A stretch of DNA of 64,000 bases from Leifsonia williamsii (lineage in GTDB: Bacteria > Actinomycetota > Actinomycetes > Actinomycetales > Microbacteriaceae): positions 1-64,000 of the forward strand of contig NZ_JAROCF010000001.1 of the NCBI RefSeq assembly GCF_030433685.1, written 5' to 3'. The position numbers and the translations under genes were made by a program. Each line of letters begins with the position of its first letter. The stretch's first letter is position 1. Shown here in pieces: positions 32,730-41,469 of the stretch. The notes under the pieces were generated by a model that was not told where the DNA came from, made no database searches, and worked only from the letters and a program-made list of their open reading frames with translations.

Positions 32730-33128
32730 ATGACCGACACCACCAACCAGTACCTGCTGCTCTACCTGACGGCGCCCGACGGCGAGCCGTGGAGCGAGGC
32801 CGACGACGACATCGCGGACTGGCTCGCCGCCGGCGAGGCTGCGGGCGCGCTGATCTTCGGCGAACGCGTGAAGGAGATGGCGGACGCGCGCATGGTCGCG
32901 AAGCGCTCCGGGCAGGTCGCCGTGACCGACGGGCCCTTCGCGGAGTTCAAGGAGTGGTTCGCCGGCTTCGACCTGATCAACGCCGCCGACCTGGACGCCG
33001 CCGTGGAGATCGGCTCCCGGCACCCCTGCGCCCGCTACGGCAAGGTGCTCGTCCTGCCTCTGATGGACCCGGTCACCTCGAACGAACTGCTCGAGGCGAC
33101 CATCCGGGCGCGCAGCGCGGCGGTTTAG
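32730..33128 (+). CDS. DGPF-domain (YCII-related) protein
   Basis: This 132-residue protein of the YCII-related/DGPF family carries the motif VTDGPFAEFKEW at about residues 67-78. It lies 32 bases after the ECF42 gene with a strong SD (AGGAGAAGGAG). The link to ECF42 is conserved in actinobacteria and other phyla; the biochemical role is not established. It probably belongs to the sigma factor's regulon or signalling path. Confidence 0.88.
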   Translation: MTDTTNQYLLLYLTAPDGEPWSEADDDIADWLAAGEAAGALIFGERVKEMADARMVAKRSGQVAVTDGPFAEFKEWFAGFDLINAADLDAAVEIGSRHPCARYGKVLVLPLMDPVTSNELLEATIRARSAAV

Positions 33129-33131
33129 GGC

Positions 33132-33184
33132 GCCGGGCGCAAGCCCGGCCCGGCCGCATCCTGATCCTGGATGCGGCCGGGCCG
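33132..33184. terminator. Overlapping hairpins between convergent genes
   Basis: A 7-bp stem closed by GCAA, GCCGGGC/GCCCGGC (33132-33149), overlaps a perfect 16-bp stem, CGGCCCGGCCGCATCC (33146-33161) with its complement (33169-33184). The two share four bases, so they exclude each other. They lie between convergent genes, so they probably end transcription in both directions. Confidence 0.65.
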
Positions 33185-33188
33185 TCGC

Positions 33189-36100
33189 TCAGTTGAGCGG
33201 GCGGCGGCGCAGCATCAGCAGCGTCCCCACGGCGAGCGCTCCCAGGGCGAGGATGCCGACGCCCCACGCGATGGTCGAACCCGTCCGAGCCAGGCCGGTC
33301 GGGTCTGCCGGATCGCCCTGGCCGGCCGGATCGCCCGGCCCTGCCGCAGTGACCACGTCGTCGATGGTCGCCGTCGACGGGTCGGAGGACACGTCGCTCC
33401 CGGACGGGGTGCCGGAGAAGGCCGTCGCCGTGTTCGTCAGCGGCTTCCCGTCGAGGTCGGCCGCCACGACCGTGTACGGCGCGGAGCAGGTCGCGGTCTG
33501 CCCCGGCAGCAGCGTGCCGAGCGAGCAGTCGAGGACCGGAGCCGTGCCGCGGCCGGAGAACGCGCCCTCCTTCACGCCGACCTTCGTGGCCGTCGTGTTG
33601 CCGGTGTTCGTGACCGTGAAGCTGTAGGTCACGACCTGCCCGGCCGCGGCGAGCTGCTTCGTGTCGGAGGTCTTCAGCAGCGCCAGCGAGGGCTTCGACG
33701 GCTCCGGCACGGTGACCGACGACGACGGCGGCGCCAGCGGGTCGGTGCCGGCGGGCCCGACACCCGTCGCCGCGGCCGTGTTCGTGACCGAGGCGGCGTC
33801 GATGTCCGCCTGCGTCACCGTGTACACGGTCGAGCAGATCAGCTGCGCACCGGGCGCGAGCGGATCGGCCGACGCACAGACCGGAGCGTCGAGCGTTCCC
33901 GTGCCGGTGAAGTGGCCCTCCTGAACCGCCGGGTCGGTGACCGTGACGTTGCCGGTGTTCGTGATCACGAACGTGTAGGTGATCTGCTGCCCGGCGACGA
34001 AGTCCGCCGGGGCCGACGGCGACGCCGACTTCACCAGCGACAGGGCCGGCTTGCGCTCGATCGACACGGTCGCTGTGGACGGGTCGGAGGTCACCGTCGC
34101 GACGCCCGCTGTCGCCGTGGCGACGGCGGTGTTGGTCACCGTCCCCGCATCGACGTCGGCCTGCGTCACCCGGTAGGTGAGCTCGCACGAGCGGTCGGCG
34201 CCGGGAGCGAGCGGGGCGCTGCCGCAGCCGGGCACGGCGATCCCACCGGTTCCCGAGAACCCGGTCTCGGCGACGGCCAGCGCGGTCAGGGTCACGTTGC
34301 CCGTGTTGGTGACATGGAAGGTGTAGGTCACCGCATCACCGGCGGAGGCGGCCGAGCCGGGGTCCACGGTCTTCTCCAGCGTGAGGGCCGGGGTCTGAAC
34401 GGCGGCGACGGTAACCGTGGACGGGTCGGAGACGACGCCCGCGCCTGTGGCGGTCCGGCCGGATGCGGTCGCCGTGTTGACGATGCTTCCGCGGTCGAGG
34501 TCCGCCTGCGTGGTCTCGTATCCGGCCGAGCAGGTCACGACGTCACCGGGGGCGATGTCACCCGTGGGGCAGTCGATCGCGCCCAGAGCGGCGGAGCCGG
34601 TGAAGTCGCCCTCCGTCACAGCCACGTCGCTGAGCGCGACGTTACCGATGTTCGTGACCGCGAACGAGAACGTGATCGCGGTGCCCACAGCCGTGAACGA
34701 CGCGAGGTCCGCCGTCTTCTCGACCGAGATGCCTGGCGCCGCGTTGACCGTCACGGTGGCGGTCGACTTCGCCGAGGTCACGCCGGCGTCGTTCGGGTCG
34801 ACGCCGGTGGCCTCCGCCGTGTTGACGATGCTGCCGGAGTTCATGTCGGCCTGGGTCACCGTGTAGGTCGCCGTGCAGTCGACCTCCTGCCCGGGGACGA
34901 GCGTGGTGGTCGGACAGGTCGTCACGGGCGTCCCACCCGTGCCCGAGAACGCCGTCTCGGAAGCGGCCACGTCGTGGACGGTGACGTTGCCGGTGTTGCG
35001 GATCGCGAAGGTGTACGTGATCGTTTCACCGGTCGCATTCACGTAGGCGGTGCCGGCCGTCTTGGTGAGCGTCAGCTTCGAGACCGCCTCCTGCGGCGTG
35101 GTGGCCGTCGAGTCTTCCGCCGTGACCGGGCCGGTCGACGCGTTTCCCGTGGCGTTCGCGGTGTTCGACAGCGAACCGGAGTCGACGTCCGCCTGGGTCA
35201 GCGTGTACGTCGACGTGCAGGTGAACTGTGCGGCCGGATCGAGGGCGGTCGCCGGGCACGAGATCGCCGACGGGATGCCCGTTCCCGTGAACGTCTTCTC
35301 GTTCACCGCAATGCCGGTCACCGGGATGTTGCCCGTGTTCGACACGACGTAGCTGTACGTGATCAGCTGCCCCGCGTTGTAGGCCGCCGAGGAGGACGGC
35401 GTCGCGGACTTCACGATCGCCAAGCCCGCGACCTGGTTCACCGTGACGGTGGCAGTGGAGTCGGCCGAGGCGACCGTGACGCCGGCCGGGGTCTTGGCGC
35501 TCGCCGCCGCCGTATTCACGACGGAGCCGGCGGTCAGGTCGGCCTGCGTGATCGGATACGACGCCGTGCAGTCGATGGAGGCGCCGGGTGCCAGCGCGTC
35601 CGGCGGGCAGGTGATCGAGGACAGAGCGCCGGAGCCGCTGAAGGACTTCTCGGTGATGCCCAGGGTCTTCAGGGTCAGGTTGCCCGTGTTCGTCGCGGTG
35701 AAGGTGTAGGTCACGACGTCACCGACCGAGTCCACCGTGTCGGGGGTGGCCGACTTGGTGAGGCCGAGGGCGCCGTTCTGCGTGGCCGTCACGGTGACGA
35801 CCCCGCTGCTGTTGCTCAGGCCGGGACCGCTCGGCGGGTCCGCCGTCGCCGTCGCCTGGTCCGAGATGCGCCCGTGGTCGAGGTCCGCCTGCGTCGTCAC
35901 GTACCGGGCCGTGAACGTGGCGGACTGCCCGGGCACGAGGGTCGTCACGGCGCCGGAGCAGGTGGCTGCCGGGCTGCTCAGCGCCGAACACGTCGCCGCC
36001 GGGGCGATGCTCGAGGGTGCTGCGTCGGTGAGCGCGTCGGCGACCCGAACGTTCGCCAGCGTGACGGCCGTGTTGTTGGTGACCGTGAAGGTGTAAGTGA

Positions 36101-38993
36101 TCGCCTGGCCGACGGCGTCGACCGTCGTGCGGTCGGCGGTCTTCGTGACGGCGGGCTGGGCGCTCTGCGCCTGCAGATCGGTCACGGAGGACTCGGCCCC
36201 GGTGCCGACCAGGGCGTCGCCCGCCGTCGCGTTGGTGCCGACGGTGTTCTTGGCGACCTGTCCGGCGACGACCACCGGGGTGGACACCGTGTAGGTGGCG
36301 GCGAAGACGGTGCCGACGGTGACGCGACCGGCATAGGAGAACTTCAGCGCCGTGGTCTTCGACAGCGGCGACGGGGCGGTGGCGGACCAGTCGTCGACGC
36401 AGCCGGGGTTCGTCGCGAGGACCTCAGGCCGGCAGGGGTTGACGGCCTGCGAGTATGCCACCGAGAGGCCGGACGGCAGCGTGCCCACACCGGTCAGCGT
36501 GACCGGGAACTGCGAGCCGCGCGCCGTGGTCTGGGAGGCCAGCGTGTCACCGACCCGCGGGAGCAGGTCGTACATGACCGGGTTGTCGAGCGTCGCCTCG
36601 CCGCTGTTCTTGAACGACACCGTATAGGTGGCGGCGCCTCCGGCGTTGCTGACGTGCCCCGGGTTGCCGATTCCGACCGGGGACGGGTCGAGGTTGCCCT
36701 GCACGGTCTTGTCGACGGTGAAGCCGGCCCGGATGGGAGCGATCTTCAGCGGAGCGGACTCGCCGCAGTAGTTCCCGGCGGTCGGGGCGCCGTTCGCGCG
36801 CAGGTCGGTGCTGGACCACGGGTTGAGCGGTGCGGCCGAGATGCTCGCCGTCCGCGCGTTGTTCAGGTAGCACTGCGTGATCGGAGCGCCATAACCGATG
36901 GTGACGTCGCTCTGATAGGTGCCCGCGCAGCCCGCCTCGAGAGTGAGGCTGACGAAGGACGCCGACGTGATCCGGTACAGACCGCCGAGCGTCGCCGTGC
37001 CGGCGGGGATGACGTACCGCACGAGGGTGCGGCCCGTCCCGTTGTGGTCCTGGGTGAGCGTTGGGGCGATCGCGGGGGTCGTGGACGGCCGGACGCCCTG
37101 GCTGAGCGGGTTGAGCGCGTTCAGCGTGAACGTCGTCGTCGGGGCGTTCACCGCCGTCGCACCGACCGGGGCCAGGTAGTCGATGTAGATGGCCTGCGAC
37201 GGCGCGGTCGGGATCTCGATCCGGCTGCCGCTGTAGGTGTTCGTTCCGGTGAGCGTGACGTTCGCGGCGCAGGTGGTCCCGACCTGAGTGGTGTTGAGCG
37301 CCGGGAAGACGAGGGCGCCGTTGCCGGCCGGACGCGCCGTCACGAGTTCCACGCGCGACGCGGTCTGCGTCGCGACGAGCGGGGTCGACGAGCCGACGGC
37401 GTACGGCGTCGAGCTCACCGTGTTCTTGATCTCCGAGGGCGTCTGCGCAGACGGCGACGCGTAGCCGAACAGCCGGAGGGTGATGTTCGCCGCCGAGTTG
37501 GAGCCCTCTCCGGCGAAGGCCGGGATGTTCACTTGCGCCACGGCCGGTGTGGTCGGGATCACCCACCCCTTGCCGGTCGTGTACGGCACCGTGCCGGTCG
37601 AACCGTCGGTGTAGACCAGCGTGATCGCGTCGGCGGCCGTGACCGGGAAGTTGAAGGGCGTCAGAAGGGTCGGGATGTAGGCCGGGGCCGTGCAGTACGT
37701 GCCGACGGCGTTGGAGGAGTACACACCTCCGGAGAGGTTGGTCAGACACGGCATCGGGTCCTTGATGTCGAACATGACGCCGCCGTTCGTCGGACCACCG
37801 ACGCTGCCCGCGAGGATGTCGAAGTAGGTCGACTGGCCCGTGCCGTCCCAGTCGCCGGGGTAGGTGTATGGCGGGGTGGAGCCGTCGGTGAATTTGTACT
37901 GCCCGAGGTTCCCGAGCGTGCTCGTGGCGACGTTCTTGCCGACCACGGTCGCCGCGGCGATCACGGTCGAGCACTGCGACGGGTTCGTGGCCGAGCCGGG
38001 GACACCGTCCAGGTAGGTCCACGTCGACGTCGACGTGATGCAGACCTTGCTGCCGACGGCGTCCGGCACGCCGTTGGTGGCCGCGTTCCCGGTCACGACG
38101 AAGACGATCCGGCTGGTGACGCCGCAGGAGGCTCCCGTCGGGTCCGAGTACCGGATCACGCGGGTGGCGGGGTCGTACACCACCGTGCCGGGGAGGTTCG
38201 ACGAGCTCAGCGAGTACGTCTGGTAGTCGAAGCCGGCCGGAAGGGTGGCCGCGAGCTCGATGGTGGACGTGCCGAGGTCTCCCTGCGGTGCGGTGGTGTT
38301 CGCGGCGCAGTTGAACACCATCGTGTAGTTGAACGGGTTGCCCTGGATGACCTGGCCGGGGATCTGGATGGACTGCGTGATGTTGTGGGCGGCGGCCGCG
38401 GTCAACGTGACGGGCGCGGAGGTCGCGGACGCGGAGTTGGTGCTCGAGAGCGTGGCTGCGATCGACGCCGACGCGTTGTTCAGCGTCTGGAAGTCGGGCG
38501 GGGTCACCGTGAAGGTGCAGGTGGCCGTACCGGTGCTGAGGGTGCCGAGACTGAACGACACCCGGCCGGCCACCGACTTGTTCACCGCCGGACAGGTGCC
38601 CGTCTTGACCCACGAGGAGAAGTCCGTGTTCGTGCCGTTGCCGGTGACGGTCGTCGTCGGGATCGTGGCGACGGAGTCGGCGCAGCTTCCGGCGGCGTTG
38701 CTGCACGAGTACGTCAGCGTGTAGGTGACGGCCACTCCGCTGTTGACGGTCGGCGTCGTCGGCGACGTCTGGGTGACCGAGACGGTCATGTCGGCCGCCA
38801 GCGCGGGCGTCGGCGACGCGACCGCCACGAGCGCCACGGCCAGCGCGGCGACGAACCCCGCGACCCCGAGCCGCCGGCCGAGCGCACGGATCGAGAACCC
38901 CTCTCGGTCGTCTCGATGCCGCTTCTTCCGACCGCCTACGCCTTCGGCCACGTCCTGCCCCTCCACTCCCGGTGACGCGGCGGTCGTGGCCAT
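33189..38993 (-). CDS. Giant wall-anchored repeat protein with LARTG sorting motif
   Basis: This 1934-residue surface protein has a long signal peptide (basic stretch KKRHRDDR, hydrophobic core VAGFVAALAVALVAVA, cleavage near PALAAD). A large N-terminal region of about 900 residues contains mainly Thr/Ser-rich beta structure. About eight DUF11-like, Ig-like repeats of roughly 115 residues follow, each with a KTA/KS-type start, TYTFxVTNTGN and a TQAD...NTAxAxG end. The C-terminus has LARTG, a hydrophobic helix and an RRRPLN tail, the class E sortase pattern (LAxTG). It is the last gene behind a LuxR regulator and a membrane-protein gene. Likely role: adhesion or wall surface structure. Confidence 0.88.
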   Translation of the reverse strand: MATTAASPGVEGQDVAEGVGGRKKRHRDDREGFSIRALGRRLGVAGFVAALAVALVAVASPTPALAADMTVSVTQTSPTTPTVNSGVAVTYTLTYSCSNAAGSCADSVATIPTTTVTGNGTNTDFSSWVKTGTCPAVNKSVAGRVSFSLGTLSTGTATCTFTVTPPDFQTLNNASASIAATLSSTNSASATSAPVTLTAAAAHNITQSIQIPGQVIQGNPFNYTMVFNCAANTTAPQGDLGTSTIELAATLPAGFDYQTYSLSSSNLPGTVVYDPATRVIRYSDPTGASCGVTSRIVFVVTGNAATNGVPDAVGSKVCITSTSTWTYLDGVPGSATNPSQCSTVIAAATVVGKNVATSTLGNLGQYKFTDGSTPPYTYPGDWDGTGQSTYFDILAGSVGGPTNGGVMFDIKDPMPCLTNLSGGVYSSNAVGTYCTAPAYIPTLLTPFNFPVTAADAITLVYTDGSTGTVPYTTGKGWVIPTTPAVAQVNIPAFAGEGSNSAANITLRLFGYASPSAQTPSEIKNTVSSTPYAVGSSTPLVATQTASRVELVTARPAGNGALVFPALNTTQVGTTCAANVTLTGTNTYSGSRIEIPTAPSQAIYIDYLAPVGATAVNAPTTTFTLNALNPLSQGVRPSTTPAIAPTLTQDHNGTGRTLVRYVIPAGTATLGGLYRITSASFVSLTLEAGCAGTYQSDVTIGYGAPITQCYLNNARTASISAAPLNPWSSTDLRANGAPTAGNYCGESAPLKIAPIRAGFTVDKTVQGNLDPSPVGIGNPGHVSNAGGAATYTVSFKNSGEATLDNPVMYDLLPRVGDTLASQTTARGSQFPVTLTGVGTLPSGLSVAYSQAVNPCRPEVLATNPGCVDDWSATAPSPLSKTTALKFSYAGRVTVGTVFAATYTVSTPVVVAGQVAKNTVGTNATAGDALVGTGAESSVTDLQAQSAQPAVTKTADRTTVDAVGQAITYTFTVTNNTAVTLANVRVADALTDAAPSSIAPAATCSALSSPAATCSGAVTTLVPGQSATFTARYVTTQADLDHGRISDQATATADPPSGPGLSNSSGVVTVTATQNGALGLTKSATPDTVDSVGDVVTYTFTATNTGNLTLKTLGITEKSFSGSGALSSITCPPDALAPGASIDCTASYPITQADLTAGSVVNTAAASAKTPAGVTVASADSTATVTVNQVAGLAIVKSATPSSSAAYNAGQLITYSYVVSNTGNIPVTGIAVNEKTFTGTGIPSAISCPATALDPAAQFTCTSTYTLTQADVDSGSLSNTANATGNASTGPVTAEDSTATTPQEAVSKLTLTKTAGTAYVNATGETITYTFAIRNTGNVTVHDVAASETAFSGTGGTPVTTCPTTTLVPGQEVDCTATYTVTQADMNSGSIVNTAEATGVDPNDAGVTSAKSTATVTVNAAPGISVEKTADLASFTAVGTAITFSFAVTNIGNVALSDVAVTEGDFTGSAALGAIDCPTGDIAPGDVVTCSAGYETTQADLDRGSIVNTATASGRTATGAGVVSDPSTVTVAAVQTPALTLEKTVDPGSAASAGDAVTYTFHVTNTGNVTLTALAVAETGFSGTGGIAVPGCGSAPLAPGADRSCELTYRVTQADVDAGTVTNTAVATATAGVATVTSDPSTATVSIERKPALSLVKSASPSAPADFVAGQQITYTFVITNTGNVTVTDPAVQEGHFTGTGTLDAPVCASADPLAPGAQLICSTVYTVTQADIDAASVTNTAAATGVGPAGTDPLAPPSSSVTVPEPSKPSLALLKTSDTKQLAAAGQVVTYSFTVTNTGNTTATKVGVKEGAFSGRGTAPVLDCSLGTLLPGQTATCSAPYTVVAADLDGKPLTNTATAFSGTPSGSDVSSDPSTATIDDVVTAAGPGDPAGQGDPADPTGLARTGSTIAWGVGILALGALAVGTLLMLRRRPLN
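33380..36160 (-). repeat. Eight consecutive DUF11-like domain repeats
   Basis: Internal repeats of about 345 bp encode Ig-like domains with shared markers (VTNTGN, TQADxxxGSxxNTA). Seven are close to full consensus and the first is divergent. Identity is at protein rather than DNA level, so recent slippage is not obvious. Confidence 0.85.
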
Positions 38994-39096
38994 ACCACGC
39001 CCCCGCTCAGCGAAACGCTATCGACGGGAGGATGACGGCCGTCCGGTTTTCACCCCGCGCTCACCCTGGCCGCACCACCCCCTTTCGGGGCACGGC

Positions 39097-40710
39097 TCAG
39101 TCGTGCTCGGGGAGCAGGTGCCGCTCGCGGGCGACGGCGACGGCGTCCTCGCGATTGGAGACGCCGAGCTTGCGGTAGACGCTGCGCAGCTGCGTCTTGA
39201 CCGTGTTCACCGACACCACCTGCACCGCCGCGATCTCGGACACCGAGCCCGTGCGCACCAGCCCCCTCAGCACCGCCAGTTCGCGATCGCTGAGCAGCGC
39301 CTCCGGCTCGACGTCGCGCAGCAGGAACCGGTCGGGGAGGTCCGCGGTCACCCGCGTGTACCCCTGCGCCGCGAGCGTCCCCGCAACCCGGTCGACGTCG
39401 GCGGGTGGCAGCAGCGCGAGCGGCAACCGCAGTTGGGTGCGCTCGAGCAGGGCGCCCAGCCGCTGGATCACCCCGTCCCGGCGCGGGGTGGGCGAGATGC
39501 GCAGGAGCACGGCCGACTCGATGGCCGCTGCTTCGGCGGCGTCGCGCAGCGAGAGGTGCTCGCTCCTCAGCGTCCGCAGCTCGTCCAGGGCGGTGCCGGT
39601 CTGCCCGAGGGCCAGGGCGACGCGGGCGCGCTGGATCTGCGCCCCGGGCCCGGGCGGGATGTCGCGCTGGGCCACGGCGAGCGCGGCGTCCGGGTCGCCG
39701 AGGGCGAGCAGCAGCAGCGACCGCGTGCGCGCCAGGTCGGAGCGCGCCCGGGTCGAGCGCCCCTCGGCGGCGCGGAAGTCCGCGAACTCGTCGAGGGTCG
39801 CCAGACCCGCGGCCGGGTCGCCATCGACGAGCTCGATCGCTGCGGCGACGCGGGCGATCGTCGTCCAGTGCTCGTTGGCGTGCCGGCCGGAGGTCATGGC
39901 GAGCAGCGAATCAAGCTCGGCACGCGCTGTCGCCGCGTCGAAGCCTTCGAGAGCGGCGACCGCCTCCGCGACCCGGTAGAGGGTGCCCGAGTAGCCGTTG
40001 CGCTGCTGGTCGGTCCACGGGCCCGTCCGCGCGTACGCGAGGTGCTCGCGGGCGTGCGGGAGGTCGCCGCGCAGGGCCAGGACGCCGGCGAGCAGGGCGA
40101 GCGCGCCCATTCCGTTGGAGGGTGGCGTCGGCGACGCCTCCGCCAACCCGCGTGCCGCCGCCTCCATCGCCGTCTCGGGATCGCCCGCGTACAGCAGCGA
40201 GACGCCGAGGACGGCGTAGATGCGCGGGAGGTCGCTGATCGAGCCGCTGTCCTCGTCGCTCAGCGCTTCCAGGTGGCCCAGCGCGGCGTGGGCGGCCGCC
40301 GCCGAGGACGCGGTGCGCCCGAGCAGGCGGAAGGCGGCGGACTCGCTGGTGCGGATGAGGACGCGGTCGACCGGATCGAGGCTCGTGTTCCGCATCGAGC
40401 GCGCGCTGCGGACCGCCATGAGGAAGTAGCGCAGCGCCCGGATGCGATGGAAGCGCAGCTTGTTGTACGCGATCCCGAGCTCCATCGCGAGGAGCGGGTT
40501 GGCCCGCAGCACGCCGGCCGGCGCCTTCTCGAGCACCGCGCGTGTGAGCTCGCTGTCGGCGGCGGCCAGCTCGAACCAACCGGCACGGACCACGGCCGTC
40601 GCCGCCGCCCAGTCCCGGCCGTCGACGGCGGCCCGGAGGGCGTCGAGGTGCACGCTGCCGCCGCCCTCGACGAGCCCATCGGCCGGTGCCGGCTCGGTCG
40701 CGTCGGTCAC
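39097..40710 (-). CDS. LuxR-family transcriptional regulator with TPR-like sensor
   Basis: This 537-residue protein has a helical repeat N-terminal and central region and a C-terminal LuxR helix-turn-helix (LLSDRELAVLRGLVRTG...VNTVKTQLRSVYRKLGVSNR). The large ATPase domain of MalT/LAL regulators is absent, so this is a shortened form. The start is GTG, overlapping the upstream gene's stop (GTGA at 40710-40707). It lies 103 bases upstream of the giant surface protein on the same strand and may control it. The signal is unknown. Confidence 0.82.
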   Translation of the reverse strand: MTDATEPAPADGLVEGGGSVHLDALRAAVDGRDWAAATAVVRAGWFELAAADSELTRAVLEKAPAGVLRANPLLAMELGIAYNKLRFHRIRALRYFLMAVRSARSMRNTSLDPVDRVLIRTSESAAFRLLGRTASSAAAAHAALGHLEALSDEDSGSISDLPRIYAVLGVSLLYAGDPETAMEAAARGLAEASPTPPSNGMGALALLAGVLALRGDLPHAREHLAYARTGPWTDQQRNGYSGTLYRVAEAVAALEGFDAATARAELDSLLAMTSGRHANEHWTTIARVAAAIELVDGDPAAGLATLDEFADFRAAEGRSTRARSDLARTRSLLLLALGDPDAALAVAQRDIPPGPGAQIQRARVALALGQTGTALDELRTLRSEHLSLRDAAEAAAIESAVLLRISPTPRRDGVIQRLGALLERTQLRLPLALLPPADVDRVAGTLAAQGYTRVTADLPDRFLLRDVEPEALLSDRELAVLRGLVRTGSVSEIAAVQVVSVNTVKTQLRSVYRKLGVSNREDAVAVARERHLLPEHD

Positions 40711-41285
40711 CGCCGCTGCGGTCCGAAGCGGTGCAGGGCGTCGGCGGCGAGACCCGCGAGAGCCGACGCGGCCAGCTGCCCGACCAGGCGACCGGCGAGA
40801 ACGGCTGCGAGGAAGAGCGGGAGGCCCCGGTTGACCGGCGAGAACACCGGCAGCGAGACGATGAACAGGACCAGCGCCGAGACGGCTGCGGCGATGGTGA
40901 ACACCCACCGGTCGCGATCGGCGAGCCACGGCGCCCGGGCGAGAGCCCACGCGACCGCGTCGTAGGCCGCGCCGCCGGCGACGAACGGGACGACGATCAG
41001 CAGCCCGATCGGGCTGATCGGCGCCGAGAGCACGCCCGCCAGGCAGCCGGCCGCCGTGGCCGCCCACGGCAGCCCGAGCAGGCGCCGGGCGAGGAACGGG
41101 AGGAAGCTGTAGCCTCCCGCGACCACCGCGTACAGCGGAGCCGAGAACGCCGCGGCGGCGGCACTGAACGGAGAGAAGGCCAGCACGATCAGCGCGCTTC
41201 CTGCGCCCGCCGCCACGAGCGTGAACAGCACCCGGAGGAGCGGCAGGCGCCGGTCCCCGGCCGTGGCGGACTGGTGCAGAGTCAT
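40707..41285 (-). CDS. Membrane protein resembling an ECF-transporter S component
   Basis: This 192-residue protein starts at ATG 41285 with SD AGGGG 8 bases upstream. It has about five to six helices, including LPLLRVLFTLVAAGAG and PISPIGLLIVVPFVAGG, and a charged C-terminus. Size and hydrophobicity fit YkoE/ThiT-like S components that bind a vitamin for energy-coupling transport, but I see no diagnostic ligand motif, so the call is tentative. It is coupled to the LuxR-type gene by GTGA. Three repeats precede its start. Confidence 0.45.
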   Translation of the reverse strand: MTLHQSATAGDRRLPLLRVLFTLVAAGAGSALIVLAFSPFSAAAAAFSAPLYAVVAGGYSFLPFLARRLLGLPWAATAAGCLAGVLSAPISPIGLLIVVPFVAGGAAYDAVAWALARAPWLADRDRWVFTIAAAVSALVLFIVSLPVFSPVNRGLPLFLAAVLAGRLVGQLAASALAGLAADALHRFGPQRR

Positions 41286-41305
41286 GGCGATACCCCTAGT
41301 GCGAG

Positions 41306-41347
41306 CGGTCAGGTGTTGCAGACGGTCAGGAGGTGCGAGCGGTCGGG
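41306..41347. promoter_or_regulatory. Three CGGTCRGG repeats spaced by 17 bp
   Basis: CGGTCAGG occurs at 41306-41313 and 41323-41330, and CGGTCGGG at 41340-41347, exactly 17 bp apart. They lie 20-62 bases upstream of the membrane-protein start, within a longer duplicated GTGCGAGCGGTC (41299-41310 and 41333-41344). They look like tandem regulator sites, or a repeated leader. Confidence 0.5.
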
Positions 41348-41469
41348 CCGCGCGCGCGTTCGGGTGATTCACATCTTGGCACGCATGAGAAAACGGAAGC
41401 AATGACGCCCCTCCTGCCCGGACCCTCCTGGTGTTCGCTACGCTCCGCTCAAGGAGCGAGGGGGATGCG

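Noticed and set aside
33380..36160. Possible CRISPR or DNA repeat array
   Set aside because: The periodicity is about 345 bp and is a protein-domain repeat, not short direct repeats with spacers.
33171..38975. A 1934-codon open frame on the plus strand opposite the giant surface-protein gene
   Set aside because: It is the antisense of a real gene. GC-rich codon bias keeps the opposite frame open. The translation is Arg/Gly/Val-rich without domains.
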